Shown: piece after piece, positions 1 to 10,151 of the stretch
Position numbering within the stretch: the first letter of the stretch is position 1
Layout of the letters: every line of letters starts with the position of its first letter
NCBI RefSeq assembly: GCF_932276165.1
Contig: NC_064009.1
Span: forward strand, 8,618,001-8,682,000
Length of the DNA: 64,000 nucleotides
Source of the DNA: Plutella xylostella
Taxonomy: Eukaryota > Arthropoda > Insecta > Lepidoptera > Plutellidae
Reading direction: 5' to 3'
Made by a program: the position numbers and the translations under genes
Notes under the pieces: generated by a model
What the model was told of the DNA's origin: nothing
What the model saw: only the letters and a program-made list of their open reading frames with translations
The model's database searches: none

Positions 1-504
1 CTAGAATGGGCTATGTTTTTGCTGATTGCAATCTGAATACAAGTAATGAATCTATTGGCAAAAAGTTTATTATGTCTTGGAGGTCAGATTTGAAATGATT
101 TTCCTGTTTATGGAACTATAATATTGTATCGAAGTCATGGATTTTCTGATATAATGTTGTGATTGATGTGTATTGTGTACATGTGTAATACAAGATGTTG
201 ATAACATAAGAAGCTATGGTTGAATTCATGATATTTTACATGAGTTTTTACATAATATTATACTGACGTCTGAAAATGACGGCTAATAATTCAATATTTT
301 ATATACCTATAATTCAATAGTTTAATAAATTAATAATTAAGACAAGTTTAGATTCTTTTAAATGAAATATTAAAACAAAGTGAGCATATTCGTTATCATT
401 ATTAATGTTTAAAAATTGGTAATTTAAAAGCAATCAAACAGTTTGGCAAACATTTTTGCTAACTCAAAAGTGCAGTCATGTTGAGTTATTATTCTTTTCA
501 ATCT
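1..504. other. anonymous AT-rich DNA
   Basis: No coding frame, RNA gene or repeat family is recognised here. The sequence is AT-rich, with stops in all frames. Confidence 0.5.
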
Positions 505-506
505 TA

Positions 507-653
507 CCCCCTTATTCATAGAAAAGTTACAATACGTTTTAACTAATAAACTGTTTTGTCGCTCTCCGACAAAGAACAATTTGTTCTTTGACAGAGAGGG
601 ACAAAACAGTATATTAGTTAAAACGTATTGTAACTTTTCTATGAATAAGGGGG
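507..653. mobile_element. near-perfect palindromic MITE with TA target duplication
   Basis: The two halves (about 507-578 and 582-653) are near-perfect reverse complements. The element begins CCCCCTTATTCATAG and ends in its complement, and TA lies directly outside each end (505-506 and 654-655). A TA target is typical of Tc1/mariner-type MITEs. It has no coding capacity. The few mismatches lie in the inner stem near the centre, so the copy is little decayed or the arms have been homogenised. Confidence 0.85.
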
Positions 654-1230
654 TAAATCTATAAACATGGACGCAAATAGTTGGACAAAATATTCCAATA
701 CTGGCCCAACATGTAGACGCATGTTTATTAGGTCAAGTAGTCTCTAATGTACTGGTTTTATCTAAACTAGTCCATTTCCAACACTTTATGTGAGCTTTGA
801 TTCGACCCCTGTCCATTACGAAACATAAATTATGTGGAAACTGTCGAAACATTATTTGAATGTACAGTCGCCTAAAGAAATATATTAGCCACCCCAGTGC
901 AAACATTTTAATTTCATAATCCACGAATGGTGATAAGTGAAGTGAAAAATACTTAAGTTATTGTAAATTGTTTGTAATTCCTAGTTTTGTATTTTTTTTA
1001 TGAGTTTAATCATAAAACTATACAGGGGTGGCAAATGTTTTTTTTTGCTGACTGTATACATATTTATAAGCATAAAGCTATATTTATATTTAAAAGCTCA
1101 TTAATGCATTTTGAGTGGTCATCCATACACAATATAATAATTTTTGCGTAGTTGACATTACCTGACTACATAACAGTGTTGATAATAGGAAGCAAACGAA
1201 ATTAAAACGTATTAAGTGGAAATAAATGAC
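654..1230. other. anonymous AT-rich DNA
   Basis: Nothing recognised. There is no frame of note and no clear repeat. Confidence 0.4.
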
Positions 1231-1290
1231 TTTACACTTTTGTGCCCTAGCCGGGGATCGAATCTGAGACCTGTGATACAGCAGTTAGGC
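1231..1290 (-). mobile_element. tRNA-derived SINE fragment
   Basis: On the minus strand this reads as a tRNA-like B box (GATTCGATCCCCGGC) followed by SINE body. It resembles the better-preserved SINEs at 53401-53667 and 55464-55678. It stops where the MITE at 1291 begins, so the MITE may have inserted into or beside it. Confidence 0.45.
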
Positions 1291-1509
1291 TCAACTCACA
1301 CTGCCGCCGAGTCGAAGCGACGCGACGCGTAAATTATATGCGTAAACGCTGGACTCCAGCCGAGAGACGAAGGTCGACGCGCGATTTCATATTTATATAC
1401 CCCAAATTTGTACTTAAATAATGACACAATAGAGGCAATAGAGGAATATGCTGGTAGCAGAAAAATATGACGCGTCGCGTTGCTTCGACTTGGCAGCAGT
1501 GTGAGTTGA
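1291..1509. mobile_element. MITE with about 40-bp terminal inverted repeats
   Basis: The left end starts TCAACTCACACTGC and the right end finishes with the reverse complement GCAGTGTGAGTTGA. Complementarity continues through a GC-rich stretch rich in CGACGCG. The interior has no coding content. The superfamily is not assigned because the target duplication is unclear. Confidence 0.75.
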
Positions 1510-3121
1510 TCCTTAGAGTTACTGAATGAATCATTATTGTCGGGAGTTTATATCTTCATACATATTCTAATAATCTTGTCGGTGACAAAAACAAGAGCTT
1601 GACTACGGTTTACAACATAGTGAAATGCTGCCTAATAATTACGAAATCAGTTGCAGACTGCCCAGGTCCTATCGTGCATCTTTCGAGCAATGGAAATTTT
1701 CTACGTACTAAGTGCCAATACCAAACAGCCCCAATTTTTCAAAACATTAAAATTAAAACTGAAAAATTATAAAATATAATATATTAACATACTTAAGTTT
1801 TAGTTGATAATATCATGAGGCGCTGTTCAATGTAGCTAGGTATATATTACAGACGGAGTGATTAAAGCGAGCCTTCTCCATTTAGGAGTAATTTAGTGCT
1901 ATTGGCATTGGATCTTTTTCATTGGAACTTTGTCGTTGTTCGTATGATATATGTCAAATAAAGTTTTTCTTTCTTTCTTTCAAACCCTAGATCACGGGAT
2001 CCCATCGTTTAGCCACTATATGTACCATAAAGCTTTGAAAGTCACACAGCACTATCTAATGCGACTGTCCCCATTCGACTTGTCGTGTGATAGAGCGAGC
2101 TCGGCCACCCATCCGTTGAACGATAGCGCACGCGTAGAGGCGAGCTTAAGGTGATGGTAACTGCCTGTGGATGTGCTATTTTATTTATTTATTGTCCACA
2201 AAAATATATAAATAGGTATCTATTATCTACTAGGTATCTATCACAAAAAACAAAGTAAAAGCGGATGTATATACAACTTGTGTTCAAAAGCCTACACGCA
2301 TTTTGTCTAAAAATCAAATAGAATATTGTACAAATTACAGCAACACTAATAAAATACGTTGTAAAAAAATACTATAGATATAGATAGAATATAGTCCAAA
2401 ATCACTCTTATCCATGTTTACCTTTCGTTATTTCTTAGGACTTAAGTACACTAACATGATGGTAAATTGGATTAAACTTTTTTTCTGTCATTGTATTCTG
2501 CCGCCTATTGTTCTTGTCGTCCGATAGTGCTTGCTCGTGTCGCTACATTAAACGTATTATAGCTGTATAATACTTCACTTATTGGTAAGTGATATGATAT
2601 TCTTTGTGGGAACAAACGGAGAGTGTATTAAAGAAAATAATATTAGGTAGGTATATGCTCATAAAAACTCGTCACAGTGGAGCGAAGCTCATGAAAAAAG
2701 ATAGGGTTATGTACATTTAATATATAGATTACTTCACGGTAATTATAATTAATAAACGTAGCCATAAATTACTGAGTCATGTTTACGTGTATTTAATAAA
2801 AAGCATTCTGCTTAGTCATCAAAATATGTCACCAATTTATTTCATTTAACAGATTCCGATGCCAACGGTACTTAATTTGTATAAAATTGTACAGGCATAA
2901 AAGGTTCTATTATGTAGGAGTTGACATGCTACATCTAAAATTTGCTTTTTTTTATCACAACTGTCACAACACTTTGTTAAGTGTATTTCGTTTCCATTGA
3001 GTTAGCTTGATTGTTAAACAAATTTTTGATTCTCTATCAAATTATCAATTAGGTTGGCACCGGCCAGTTTAATCGTATCACTTTAATAATGTTTCTTTTG
3101 AAATCTTGTAAGATCAATATA
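1510..3121. other. mostly anonymous DNA with small repeat fragments
   Basis: It contains a D-repeat at 1866-1930, a (TTTC)n stretch near 1965-1980, and a TTTATTTATTTATT run near 2171 that looks like the reversed tail of a LINE. No gene is recognised. Confidence 0.4.
1866..1930 (+). repeat. D-repeat copy
   Basis: It shares GCGAGCC, then GGAGTAATTT, GCTATTG and a TTTTTCATTG motif with 12541-12612 (+) and 24222-24260 (-). It is a short dispersed repeat of unknown class. Confidence 0.5.
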
Positions 3122-3456
3122 CGTATTTATTTATTTAATTCTTTATTGCACAAATATAAAAATAAGTGTACAAAGGGTGGACTTAATGCTACAAGCATTT
3201 TCTACCAGTTAACCCACAGGAGGTGCAAGAAAATTTTATTATAAGGTGTGCAAAAAGAAAACAAAACTATTACTACAAAATTAAAACAAGTCACTTAATA
3301 ATAATTAGCAAATATAATATAAAATACGTAACTATATATAAGTTATGAATATATAAATAAACATAATATAAATAATATATACCTATATATATATATTATT
3401 ATATAAATATTAATATTATATAACAATAATTAATTAAGAGGTTCAGGAAAGAGCTA
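3122..3456 (-). mobile_element. 3' untranslated tail of CR1/Jockey-type LINE
   Basis: This lies downstream, on the minus strand, of the LINE stop codon at 3457-3459, and ends in a TAAATAAATAAATA run. The segment with GGGTGGACTTAATGCT and AGGAGGTGCA recurs, without any coding part, at 11660-11790, 29583-29716 and 34421-34562. The coding copy here therefore identifies those as 5'-truncated relatives. Confidence 0.75.
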
Positions 3457-3529
3457 TCAACTAATCTTACTAAGGTAGTGAGTTCGAGTAAGACGCTTAA
3501 AAACGTTGCGAGACGGAGCTTTCCTAATG

Positions 3530-3538
3530 AAATCAGGG
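3530..3538. repeat. target-site duplication, left copy
   Basis: AAATCAGGG, identical to 4545-4553, flanks the fold-back element. Keeping one copy restores the LINE frame exactly. Confidence 0.85.
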
Positions 3539-3555
3539 GGGTAAGTAATACGAGG

Positions 3556-3821
3556 TATAAAAACGAATGGTATAACATTCACAAGGTATACGCCCATATG
3601 TTATAAATTTATTAAGTATAACGATCACTGTGCATAACAAACGAAAGGCATAATTACTAAATACATAGGTAATTTCGTAAAGAATAACGTTCAAAAAGTA
3701 TAATTTCAATTGATATAACGATTAAAATGCATAACGTTTATAACATATATTCTACAACGGATATAATTATCATAATGTATAATGCACAAAAAGTATAAAA
3801 GATTGTCGTATCGTATTTTCA
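3556..3821 (+). repeat. left array of degenerate 15-16 bp tandem repeats
   Basis: About sixteen units can be marked, each beginning TATAA or CATAA, with approximate consensus TATAACGTTCAAAAAG. Most are 15 or 16 bp and one is about 19. The units are diverged, but phase is kept along the array. The same motif, reversed, fills 4290-4529. Confidence 0.8.
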
Positions 3822-3835
3822 TTATTATTGATGTT

Positions 3836-4283
3836 ATGTGGGGGTAACGCTCCGCTCCGCTTCGCTGCGCTCCGCTTTGGTTTCGACGAACATGTGCACC
3901 TAACACGCTCCTCCTCGCTTTGCTCGTCGTCGCACCTATCTTTAGGTTTTGGTACTAGGGGTTTTGACATTATTATTATTATTGGCGCTATGTGGGGAGA
4001 CGCTCCGCTCCGCTTCGCTGCGCTCCGCTTTGGTTTCGACGAACATGTGCACCTAACACGCTCCTCCTCGCTTTGCTCGTCGTCGCACCTATCTTTAGGT
4101 TTTGGTACTAGGGGTTTTGACATTATTATTATTATTGGCGCTATGTGGGGAGACGCTCCGCTCCGCTTCGCTGCGCTCCGCTTTGGTTTCGACGAACATG
4201 TGCACCTAACACGCTCCTCCTCGCTTTGCTCGTCGTCGCACCTATCTTTAGGTTTTGGTGCTAGGGGGTTTGACGGTGTTGGG
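3836..4283. repeat. 153-bp GC-rich tandem repeat, about 2.9 units
   Basis: Units start near 3836, 3990 and 4143. They are nearly identical apart from small changes at the first unit's start and the third unit's end. Units 2 and 3 are preceded by an ATTATTATTATT run. Each contains a GCTCCGCTCCGCTTCGCTGC motif. Since 153 is divisible by three and the unit lacks stops in some frames, long frames arise on both strands (3828-4286 plus, 3770-4294 minus), each a thrice-repeated 51-residue pattern. There is no sign of a start context, composition or homology that would make either one a gene. Confidence 0.9.
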
Positions 4284-4289
4284 TAATTA

Positions 4290-4529
4290 AACACAGATTA
4301 TGAACTTTATACTAAATGATAGTATATATTTTAATCGATATACGTAATGTATGTTATACGAATTGATATTAGTCCTCGTAAGTATTATATATTTTGATTT
4401 TATATAAAATGTACGTTATACCAATTGAATCTTATACCTTATGAAAATATAGATTTTGTTGTTATACGTAACGTTCATTATATGTTGTGAACGTTATTAA
4501 TGTGAAATTATACATTTCGTTTTTATACG
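4290..4529 (-). repeat. right array of degenerate 15-16 bp tandem repeats
   Basis: Read on the minus strand it divides into about fifteen units beginning TATAA or a variant, mostly 15-16 bp, with the same consensus as 3556-3821. The two arrays are thus inverted arms of one element. Confidence 0.8.
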
Positions 4530-4544
4530 TCGCAATACGCACCC

Positions 4545-4553
4545 AAATCAGGG
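4545..4553. repeat. target-site duplication, right copy
   Basis: AAATCAGGG, partner of 3530-3538. Confidence 0.85.
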
Positions 4554-5028
4554 AGATCGTTCCATAGACGCACAGCCGTGACCGCGAAAGAGTCAGACAT
4601 AAAACCAGAGTGGAAGGAGGGTAAGGCTAAAATTAAATTATGAGAAGAACGTAAGTCTCTGGTATGAGTGTCAGATAGAAATTGGAACATAGCCTTTAGA
4701 TAAGGTGGGGTATTGGGCTCGTGGAGGATAGAGAAGAGAAGACAAAGGATACGCAGGTTCCTACGGTCACGGATGGGGAGCCATTTCAATTGAGCGCGGT
4801 ACTGTGAAACGTGATCATATTTACGCAGCCCAAAAACGAAACGAATGCACGTGTTCAATAAGCGTTCAAGCTTATTGAGCAAAGCTTCAGTTAGGTCCAG
4901 ATAGCACACATCCGCATAGTCTAAAATGGGAAGAAGAAGAGAATTAACAAGGGCAAGGGTATTTACTGGAGGTATTCGAAAGTAATTATACAGGGTGTTG
5001 CAAAAAGGGTATACTAAGCCGAAACCTA

Positions 5029-5966
5029 GGGGAGACCGGGGCAAGATGAAGTCCGGGGCAGAACGAGAAGTAAGCTTTTGTGCGTGAATAGTAATCGTGT
5101 TCGGAACGGTGACAGTGCCATTTGCACAAACTTTACTCTCCGCGAGTGCGTCCAATCCGAGCGAACAGGTTAGCACTCGTTTTTGTGTTGCAGAGAGAAA
5201 AAACTGATATTGCTAGCGTTTTTACGCGATATTTGTTTCGAAAACTGATGTGCAGACCTGTAATTACCTGCGTTACTGTATTATTTTAATCCTGAGGTTA
5301 TTATAGTAGTCCAAAACATTAAATTCAAACCAGATTTATTTGCCAGTAAAGTTTGAGGATAGAATTGCGTCTTATTTTTTACCTACGTGTGGATTGGGGC
5401 AAGATGAACGGGGCATAATGGGATACTATCATATACTATATAATATACATACTATAATAGAAAACTAATAAAGAAACCTGGATAAAATACTGCAAAGAAC
5501 ATTAAAAAGACAACTGACAAGGAAAATCTGCAGAAAAAGCGTCAAACCAATACATACAGAATCGGAAGATAGTTCATCCCAAGAAGAGGATGATGACTGT
5601 GCTTGCATCTATTGTGGGTACTTATACTCAGATTCAACCGAAGGTTGGGTCATCTGCGGCGTCTGCAACGGTTGGGCGCATAATTCATGTGCCGGAGTAG
5701 ATGTGGAAGGCGAAGAGGCACACGTTTGTCTACCTGATTAGCGTTTCCCATCTTACCCCGGAGACGGGGCAAAACGGGAAATTTGCCCAGTTTATGTTTT
5801 CATTATTTGCCCAAAAACGTACTGTGATTTTGCATGCTACAACGTTTAATTATAAGAAATAAATATGTAATGATTACCTCTTTTGTTGTAGAATGTTCCT
5901 AAAGAGTTTAATTTTCCTTGTATAACAAGTTTTGTCTTAGCTATCTCATCTTGCCCCGGTCTCCCC
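5029..5966 (+). mobile_element. pogo-like (Tc1/mariner) transposon remnant nested in the B-MITE
   Basis: The terminal inverted repeats are GGGGAGACCGGGGCAAGATGA at the left and its reverse complement at 5946-5966. TA duplications lie at 5027-5028 and 5967-5968. Related GGGGCAAGATGA-like motifs recur inside. It carries the tail of a transposase frame (5472-5741) but no DDE domain, so it is an internally deleted non-autonomous derivative. Pogo-like assignment rests on the TA target and on the C-terminal zinc finger. Confidence 0.82.
5472..5741 (+). pseudogene. transposase C-terminus with PHD-like zinc finger, truncated
   Basis: An open frame of 89 codons ends in TAG at 5739-5741. It lacks a start codon and opens straight after a stop. 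The first half is basic (RKICRKSVK), then acidic and serine-rich (ESEDSSSQEEDDD). A Cys-rich segment follows: C-x-C-x2-C, then EGWVICGVCNGWAHNSCAG, then a final C near the end. The W-V-x-C-x2-C-x2-W-x-H-x2-C pattern matches the PHD-like finger found at the C-terminus of many insect pogo/Tigger/jerky-type transposases. The HTH and DDE domains expected upstream are missing, so it is a fossil. It cannot encode an active enzyme. The family call comes from the pattern, not from a search. Confidence 0.7.
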
Positions 5967-6239
5967 TACATGTGCAGCATGGTATATCTAAGCCCAAACT
6001 GAAATCAGAATTTCAAAATTCACGAAAAATAAAACATTTTCCATAGAACCTTTGTTGGTCACGTGACCTTTTTACTATGGAGAATGATAATATATTTTTT
6101 TCGCGAATTTTGAAATTCTGATTTCAGTTTCGGGCTTAGATATACCATGCTGCACATGTAGGTTTTGGCTTAGTATACCCATTTTGCAACACCCTGTAGA
6201 AGAAAAACATCCAATTACGCATGTTACATTGTCAGTTTC

Positions 6240-8880
6240 TATCTGGCAGTTTTTACCGCTATAACATTTTTACAAATGTGTTAATAACCGACAATAAAAT
6301 ACGTTTTACGCATGGTGGTTATAGTGTGATCTTTTGTATGAAAACTTTCTCAGCAATACTATGATTAGCAAGACATTGTAGGTATATGACAAATTGACAC
6401 GCATAGAGGTATAAGAATTTAGTATTCGAAAATCACTATCATAACAAAGTTGTAATGTTTGGATATAAGTTCTCTTTTAGCTCTCAAGTTAAAAAACCTT
6501 TTTTGTGAGGTATGAAATGTAGCTACCTACCTAGTAGTTTTTATAAAGAAAATACCTATTTTAATATTAACAAAAAAAAAGAATTAGATAAAATCCCGTA
6601 CTAAATAGATACCACCGAACTATTTCAGGAATTCCAGGGTTAATATTAAAGGGGATTTTTTCTGAATTTATACACAGCACCCCATAAATCCGTACCGTAT
6701 ATTCTAATCTAAAGCAACCAAATCTACGGTCCGCATCGGCAAAAACAGCGCAACTTACGAAAAAGCGATCATCGAATGCTCTTAACCTTTCAAACGTCGC
6801 GATGACTTGTAGCAAACAAAAACTATTTAAAATGGCCAACAAAGAAGCTCAGCGTGATCATGATCGTAGAGTAATAACACTCCGTAATGACGCCAGGTGC
6901 GGAGTAACACCAAATTATTATATTCTGATCGACAAAAGTCAAGGTGACTGATTTGCCGTCTCCGGATCGCGCGGTAATGATCTTTTAGACAAGAAGTGGG
7001 AAGATTTTAGATATGCACTAAGTTTTCATTCGAGATACCTAGCTAGTTGGTTAAAGGTACTTACACCCCACATATAAGAGAATGGAATAGAAAATGGGTG
7101 GATTCAAATGTGGCAAGTATCTTATAATTTAAAATCTTTTGCTAACAAAAGATTTAAAGAGAAAGAAAGTTAGTGTCAAAATATTTTATAAACCATTAAA
7201 TTGGAATCAAAACACCTGTACGTTATTTTTCGAGTGTATCATTTTGTATATTATGTCCTTTTCTGTCCAACTCAATCAGCCTAGCTCTCGTTTGAATTCG
7301 ATCGGCAAGCCATCTTGCACTTAATAAGAAACAAGGCAGGAAGGGAGAGGAATTTCGAAGTTTACCTAACTAATTGTCATCACAAGTTCTTTAATAATTG
7401 TATTATGTCTATGGCAGAGTTTTTTGAAGAGTCAGAATGCCACATCCAAACTCGAAGCCCACAATATGCTTCAATGACTACGGATCTCATAATAGGTGCA
7501 CTGCTCGAGGTGCGAAAAAATCGTCTGTAGAATCTAAGTCTCGATTCGTCCTTAGTCTTAATGTGTTGACGACATTAGGAGCGATCGTGATGATCGAGGT
7601 CAATCCTTGCGGTGACCATGAAAATATTTTTCAGGAGAACTTTGTTTAAACATTTGTATACACAATCACATAATTGTAAAGGCATAAAGAGTGGGAGGGA
7701 GTATTTTATCAGCGGTCTACTTTTAATGCTCACTTCATGTGTGAGTTGTCTATTTGTAACTGCCACAGAGTTATCTTCATATTTTAGATAATTATAATCA
7801 CCGGTGAATTTCCGCTATTTCAATCCAATGGATGCCGTCAGCACTAAAAAACTGTCCAGCTGTCCGAGAAATTATTCCAATATAATAATTTAGACTGTAT
7901 TTATACTTAAGCCTTATTAAGCCAAGAGTCACAATGAAATAATTTTTTGTTTAAAATATTTGTCCCAAATCAATGAAAATCATGGTCACCCTAACGATGC
8001 CATCTTGATTGACAGTCACTACTGTTTGTGGTGACCTCTGACAAATGTTGTGGTACCATTATCCGCACCTATTAGAGCCTAGTAAGATTTGCTACGATTT
8101 CGTTATATTATCCCTAGTAGGCCTTGAGAATACATTGATTATAGAGATTATCTATATTATGTACTACTAGATCTGTTAATATTTTAGCCTTCACTCATAA
8201 CTGAAAAGTTTACGCATTGATTGATTATGATGGGTTATGGGACAGTATAGGTACATTCATTTTTCAAAATATTGTGATGAGCCACGAATTTCATAATAAT
8301 ATGTATCATAAATCTAACCCTCTGACTCTCGTAGACCTGTCGCTAGATAGGTAGTTTACTTGGCACTTAGATATTTTCTAATATATTCACAAATTAAAAC
8401 CTATACACCTGCTGTACTGCAGCCTGAACAAGTAGATAGGCGAAAATGACCACTAACCTCCAAAGTTTTAAATAAAAAGGTAAATTGCCAAAGCACGGGC
8501 AATCAAAACAATATGTGACCTATTTCGTGATGCCGTCACGCACACATGGCCGATATGATTGTTGTATGATTGATACATCTGATTTCATTTGCCTACATGA
8601 ACTCTGACCGCCGGGTCGCGAGACCGTGGGACGTGTGTGTGTACTATCACACGGGCTATTCTTAACATGTTCAACATTTTTCAACAATTATTGAAAAAAA
8701 ATTAGTCCTGACATTCTGATCTGAATAAGGATGTTTGCATTTGAGATTGTTTATCTAGCTAGATAACATACTTTTATGCCCAGAAGTTAGTATAGCTTCC
8801 ATTTCAACACTTATATTACTAGCATCGGAAGGCGAGCTAGCTTCAGTGATAGTATACCTAACTGATCATTGAAGTGTAGC
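6240..8880. other. anonymous DNA
   Basis: No gene is recognised. Small frames at 6567-6842 (-), 7315-7530 (+) and 7437-7649 (+) show no motif, no signal peptide and no repeated pattern, and are treated as chance. A short SINE-tail-like piece (ATTCGAGATACC, then GGTACTTACACCCC and AGAATGGAATAGAA) lies at about 7024-7100. Confidence 0.45.
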
Positions 8881-8884
8881 AACA

Positions 8885-9095
8885 AATGGCACGGTCATTT
8901 ACTGGTTGGTTGACGGTTTCAAGTGGTGGCTTTCTGGATGACGTTAAACCATGGGTCCCGGTTGCTGTTTCGGCAGCAGTCATGAAGCCTATTCGGGTTG
9001 ACCTCTTACCCGACAACTCCTTCAGCACAAGCATGCTTGTGTTGGGGTCCACCAACTCGCACTAGTCCAGGGGTTGTGATGATGATATTACATTA
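8885..9095 (-). mobile_element. dispersed retroposon copy (CATCATC / ACAAGCATGCTTGTG family)
   Basis: On the minus strand it begins with ATCATCATCACAACCCC and runs through CACAAGCATGCTTGTGCTG, GGTCAACCCGA and CTGCTGCCGAAACAGCAACC. The same ordered blocks occur at 31679-31915 (+) and, shorter, at 43598-43740 (+). No coding content is seen. It may be a SINE or a LINE 3' end. Confidence 0.65.
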
Positions 9096-10022
9096 CTAGA
9101 AGGTTATTCTTCCTAACAAACTCTAGAGCTGAACCAAGGCTTGTCGCGGTTGGTACGTGGTGACAGGATCAGACAGTCTAGGTGTAAACTATTGAAAAAT
9201 AAAATAAAAAAACACATGCATATTCCTTATTTTATGATTAGGTACAGCGGATTGCTTTACATTTATTTTAACATAATCAAAGCCAAAACATTTCCTATTA
9301 TTCGTATTGTTTTAGGCTGGGATATTGAAATAAAATATAATTGCAGTAAGTTTTTGGGCACCTACCCAAAAAGATAAGACACATATCATCACTAATGTAT
9401 AATGACAGACAAGAACGAGCAACAACAATAGCTTCAATTATTGAGAACAAAAAATGCCTATATCAAATCAGAAAAGCCCGGCTATACGGCCTTCGATTAT
9501 ACAATCCACCGTATCTTGATCTCCTGGGTGGCTACGGGTGAAAGTAAAATGGCAAAGTGTAGAGGTCCATCTCAGGTGGTCGGACGATATGAGTAGTTTT
9601 GCACAATAGATCGCTTTTTGAATCAATGTGATGATAGTTGACGGATGGGCGGAAAATAGGTCTTTCTGATTGGTTAGTGTTCTCTGTTTCGGTTTAATGA
9701 AGTTGATATTTTGTGTGAGGTTATCTCGTGGATGTTTGTTAACAAATACAACATTATATTACATTATAAACACACAATGGAACAACACTAGCAAACATAC
9801 CTAGTGTCGTCACCTCTATTATACATATATATTTTCATCAATATATGGTGTAAAAAATTGTACATATATTATTCTAAAACCTTTGTAGGTACATACCCAT
9901 TATATTCACTGGAGCATCAAGCCTGCATTTTATTTAAAAAATCAACCACTTTTGATGCTCTTGCCAATTTTCGTACCCATCCAAGACCCTAGAGAAAATA
10001 TCCATAATCAAATGTATCTGAA
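9096..10022. other. anonymous AT-rich DNA
   Basis: Nothing recognised. The small frames at 9141-9377 and 9804-9992 look like chance. Confidence 0.4.
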
Positions 10023-10151
10023 GGGTAAACTCTATACTGACCAAAAACAAACGAACGAGAGCTGTCGTGCAATCGGCACGTTTAACACAACGAGATAAAG
10101 TCGTGGGTCGCACAGCAACGCTCCGTTTTTCGTCATGTAGAGTGACCCCCC
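10023..10151. mobile_element. A-family MITE
   Basis: The left end reads GGGTAAACTCTATACTGACC and the right end GTAGAGTGACCCCCC. After reversal both arms carry the GTCACTCTA and GACGAAAAAC blocks. It is about 130 bp with no coding content. Other copies are at 12866-13153, 20181-20305, 26901-27040, 55447-55993 and 60251-60361. Confidence 0.78.

Larger units (their letters stand above)
3539..4544. mobile_element. 1006-bp fold-back-like transposon with tandem-repeat arms
   Basis: The ends are inverted. The left starts GGGTAAGTAATACGAGGTAT, and the right end reversed starts GGGTGCGTATTGCGACGTAT. It is flanked by a perfect 9-bp duplication, and the insertion breaks a LINE frame that closes when the element is removed. 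Inside, two arrays of degenerate 15-16 bp repeats in opposite orientation flank three copies of a 153-bp GC-rich unit. No transposase is seen, so mobility must have been supplied in trans. A 9-bp duplication, GGG ends and tandem-repeat arms recall Drosophila Foldback and Mutator-like (MULE) elements. That placement is inference. Confidence 0.85.
3457..4990 (-). pseudogene. LINE reverse-transcriptase polyprotein, C-terminal remnant (CR1/Jockey type), interrupted
   Basis: This is the C-terminal end of a non-LTR retrotransposon polyprotein, which would have performed target-primed reverse transcription. Visible motifs in order are LPILDYADVCY (thumb-proximal), NKLERLLNTCIRFVFGL, LKWLPIRDRRNLRIL, PPYL and RLWNDLPD, all typical of CR1/Jockey-type ORF2 C-termini. 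The frame is cut by the fold-back element at 3539-4544. If that element and one 9-bp duplication are removed, the frame runs on as LPDFIRKAPSRNVFKRL and ends at a TGA at 3457-3459. The B-MITE at 4991-6196 interrupts the 5' side. Beyond it the frame seems to continue only a few codons (W-M-F-F-F-Y-N-Y), then meets a stop. The catalytic domain and endonuclease are absent, so it is a dead 5'-truncated copy. Exact clade within CR1/Jockey is uncertain. Confidence 0.85.
4991..6196. mobile_element. B-family MITE, interrupted by an inner transposon
   Basis: The left end CAGGGTGTTGCAAAAAGGGT is matched by an inverted right end, and TA flanks both sides (4989-4990, 6197-6198). Without the inner element (5029-5966 plus one TA) the left arm continues as ACATGTGCAGCATGG and GATATACC-type sequence, matching the right arm for roughly 100 bp. 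The original element was therefore about 266 bp with very long inverted repeats. TA duplication and CAGGG ends suggest Tc1/mariner relationship. Relatives lie at 12878-13030 (complete) and as one-ended fragments at 29858, 43813 and 56162. Confidence 0.88.

Noticed and set aside
3770..4294. Minus-strand 174-codon and plus-strand 152-codon frames as genes
   Set aside because: Both are produced by the 153-bp tandem unit, whose length keeps phase. They overlap each other almost fully and sit inside a mobile element.
4991..5176. N-terminal third of the 217-codon minus-strand frame as part of the LINE protein
   Set aside because: This part reads into the B-MITE and the inner pogo-like element. Only the codons below 4991 belong to the LINE.
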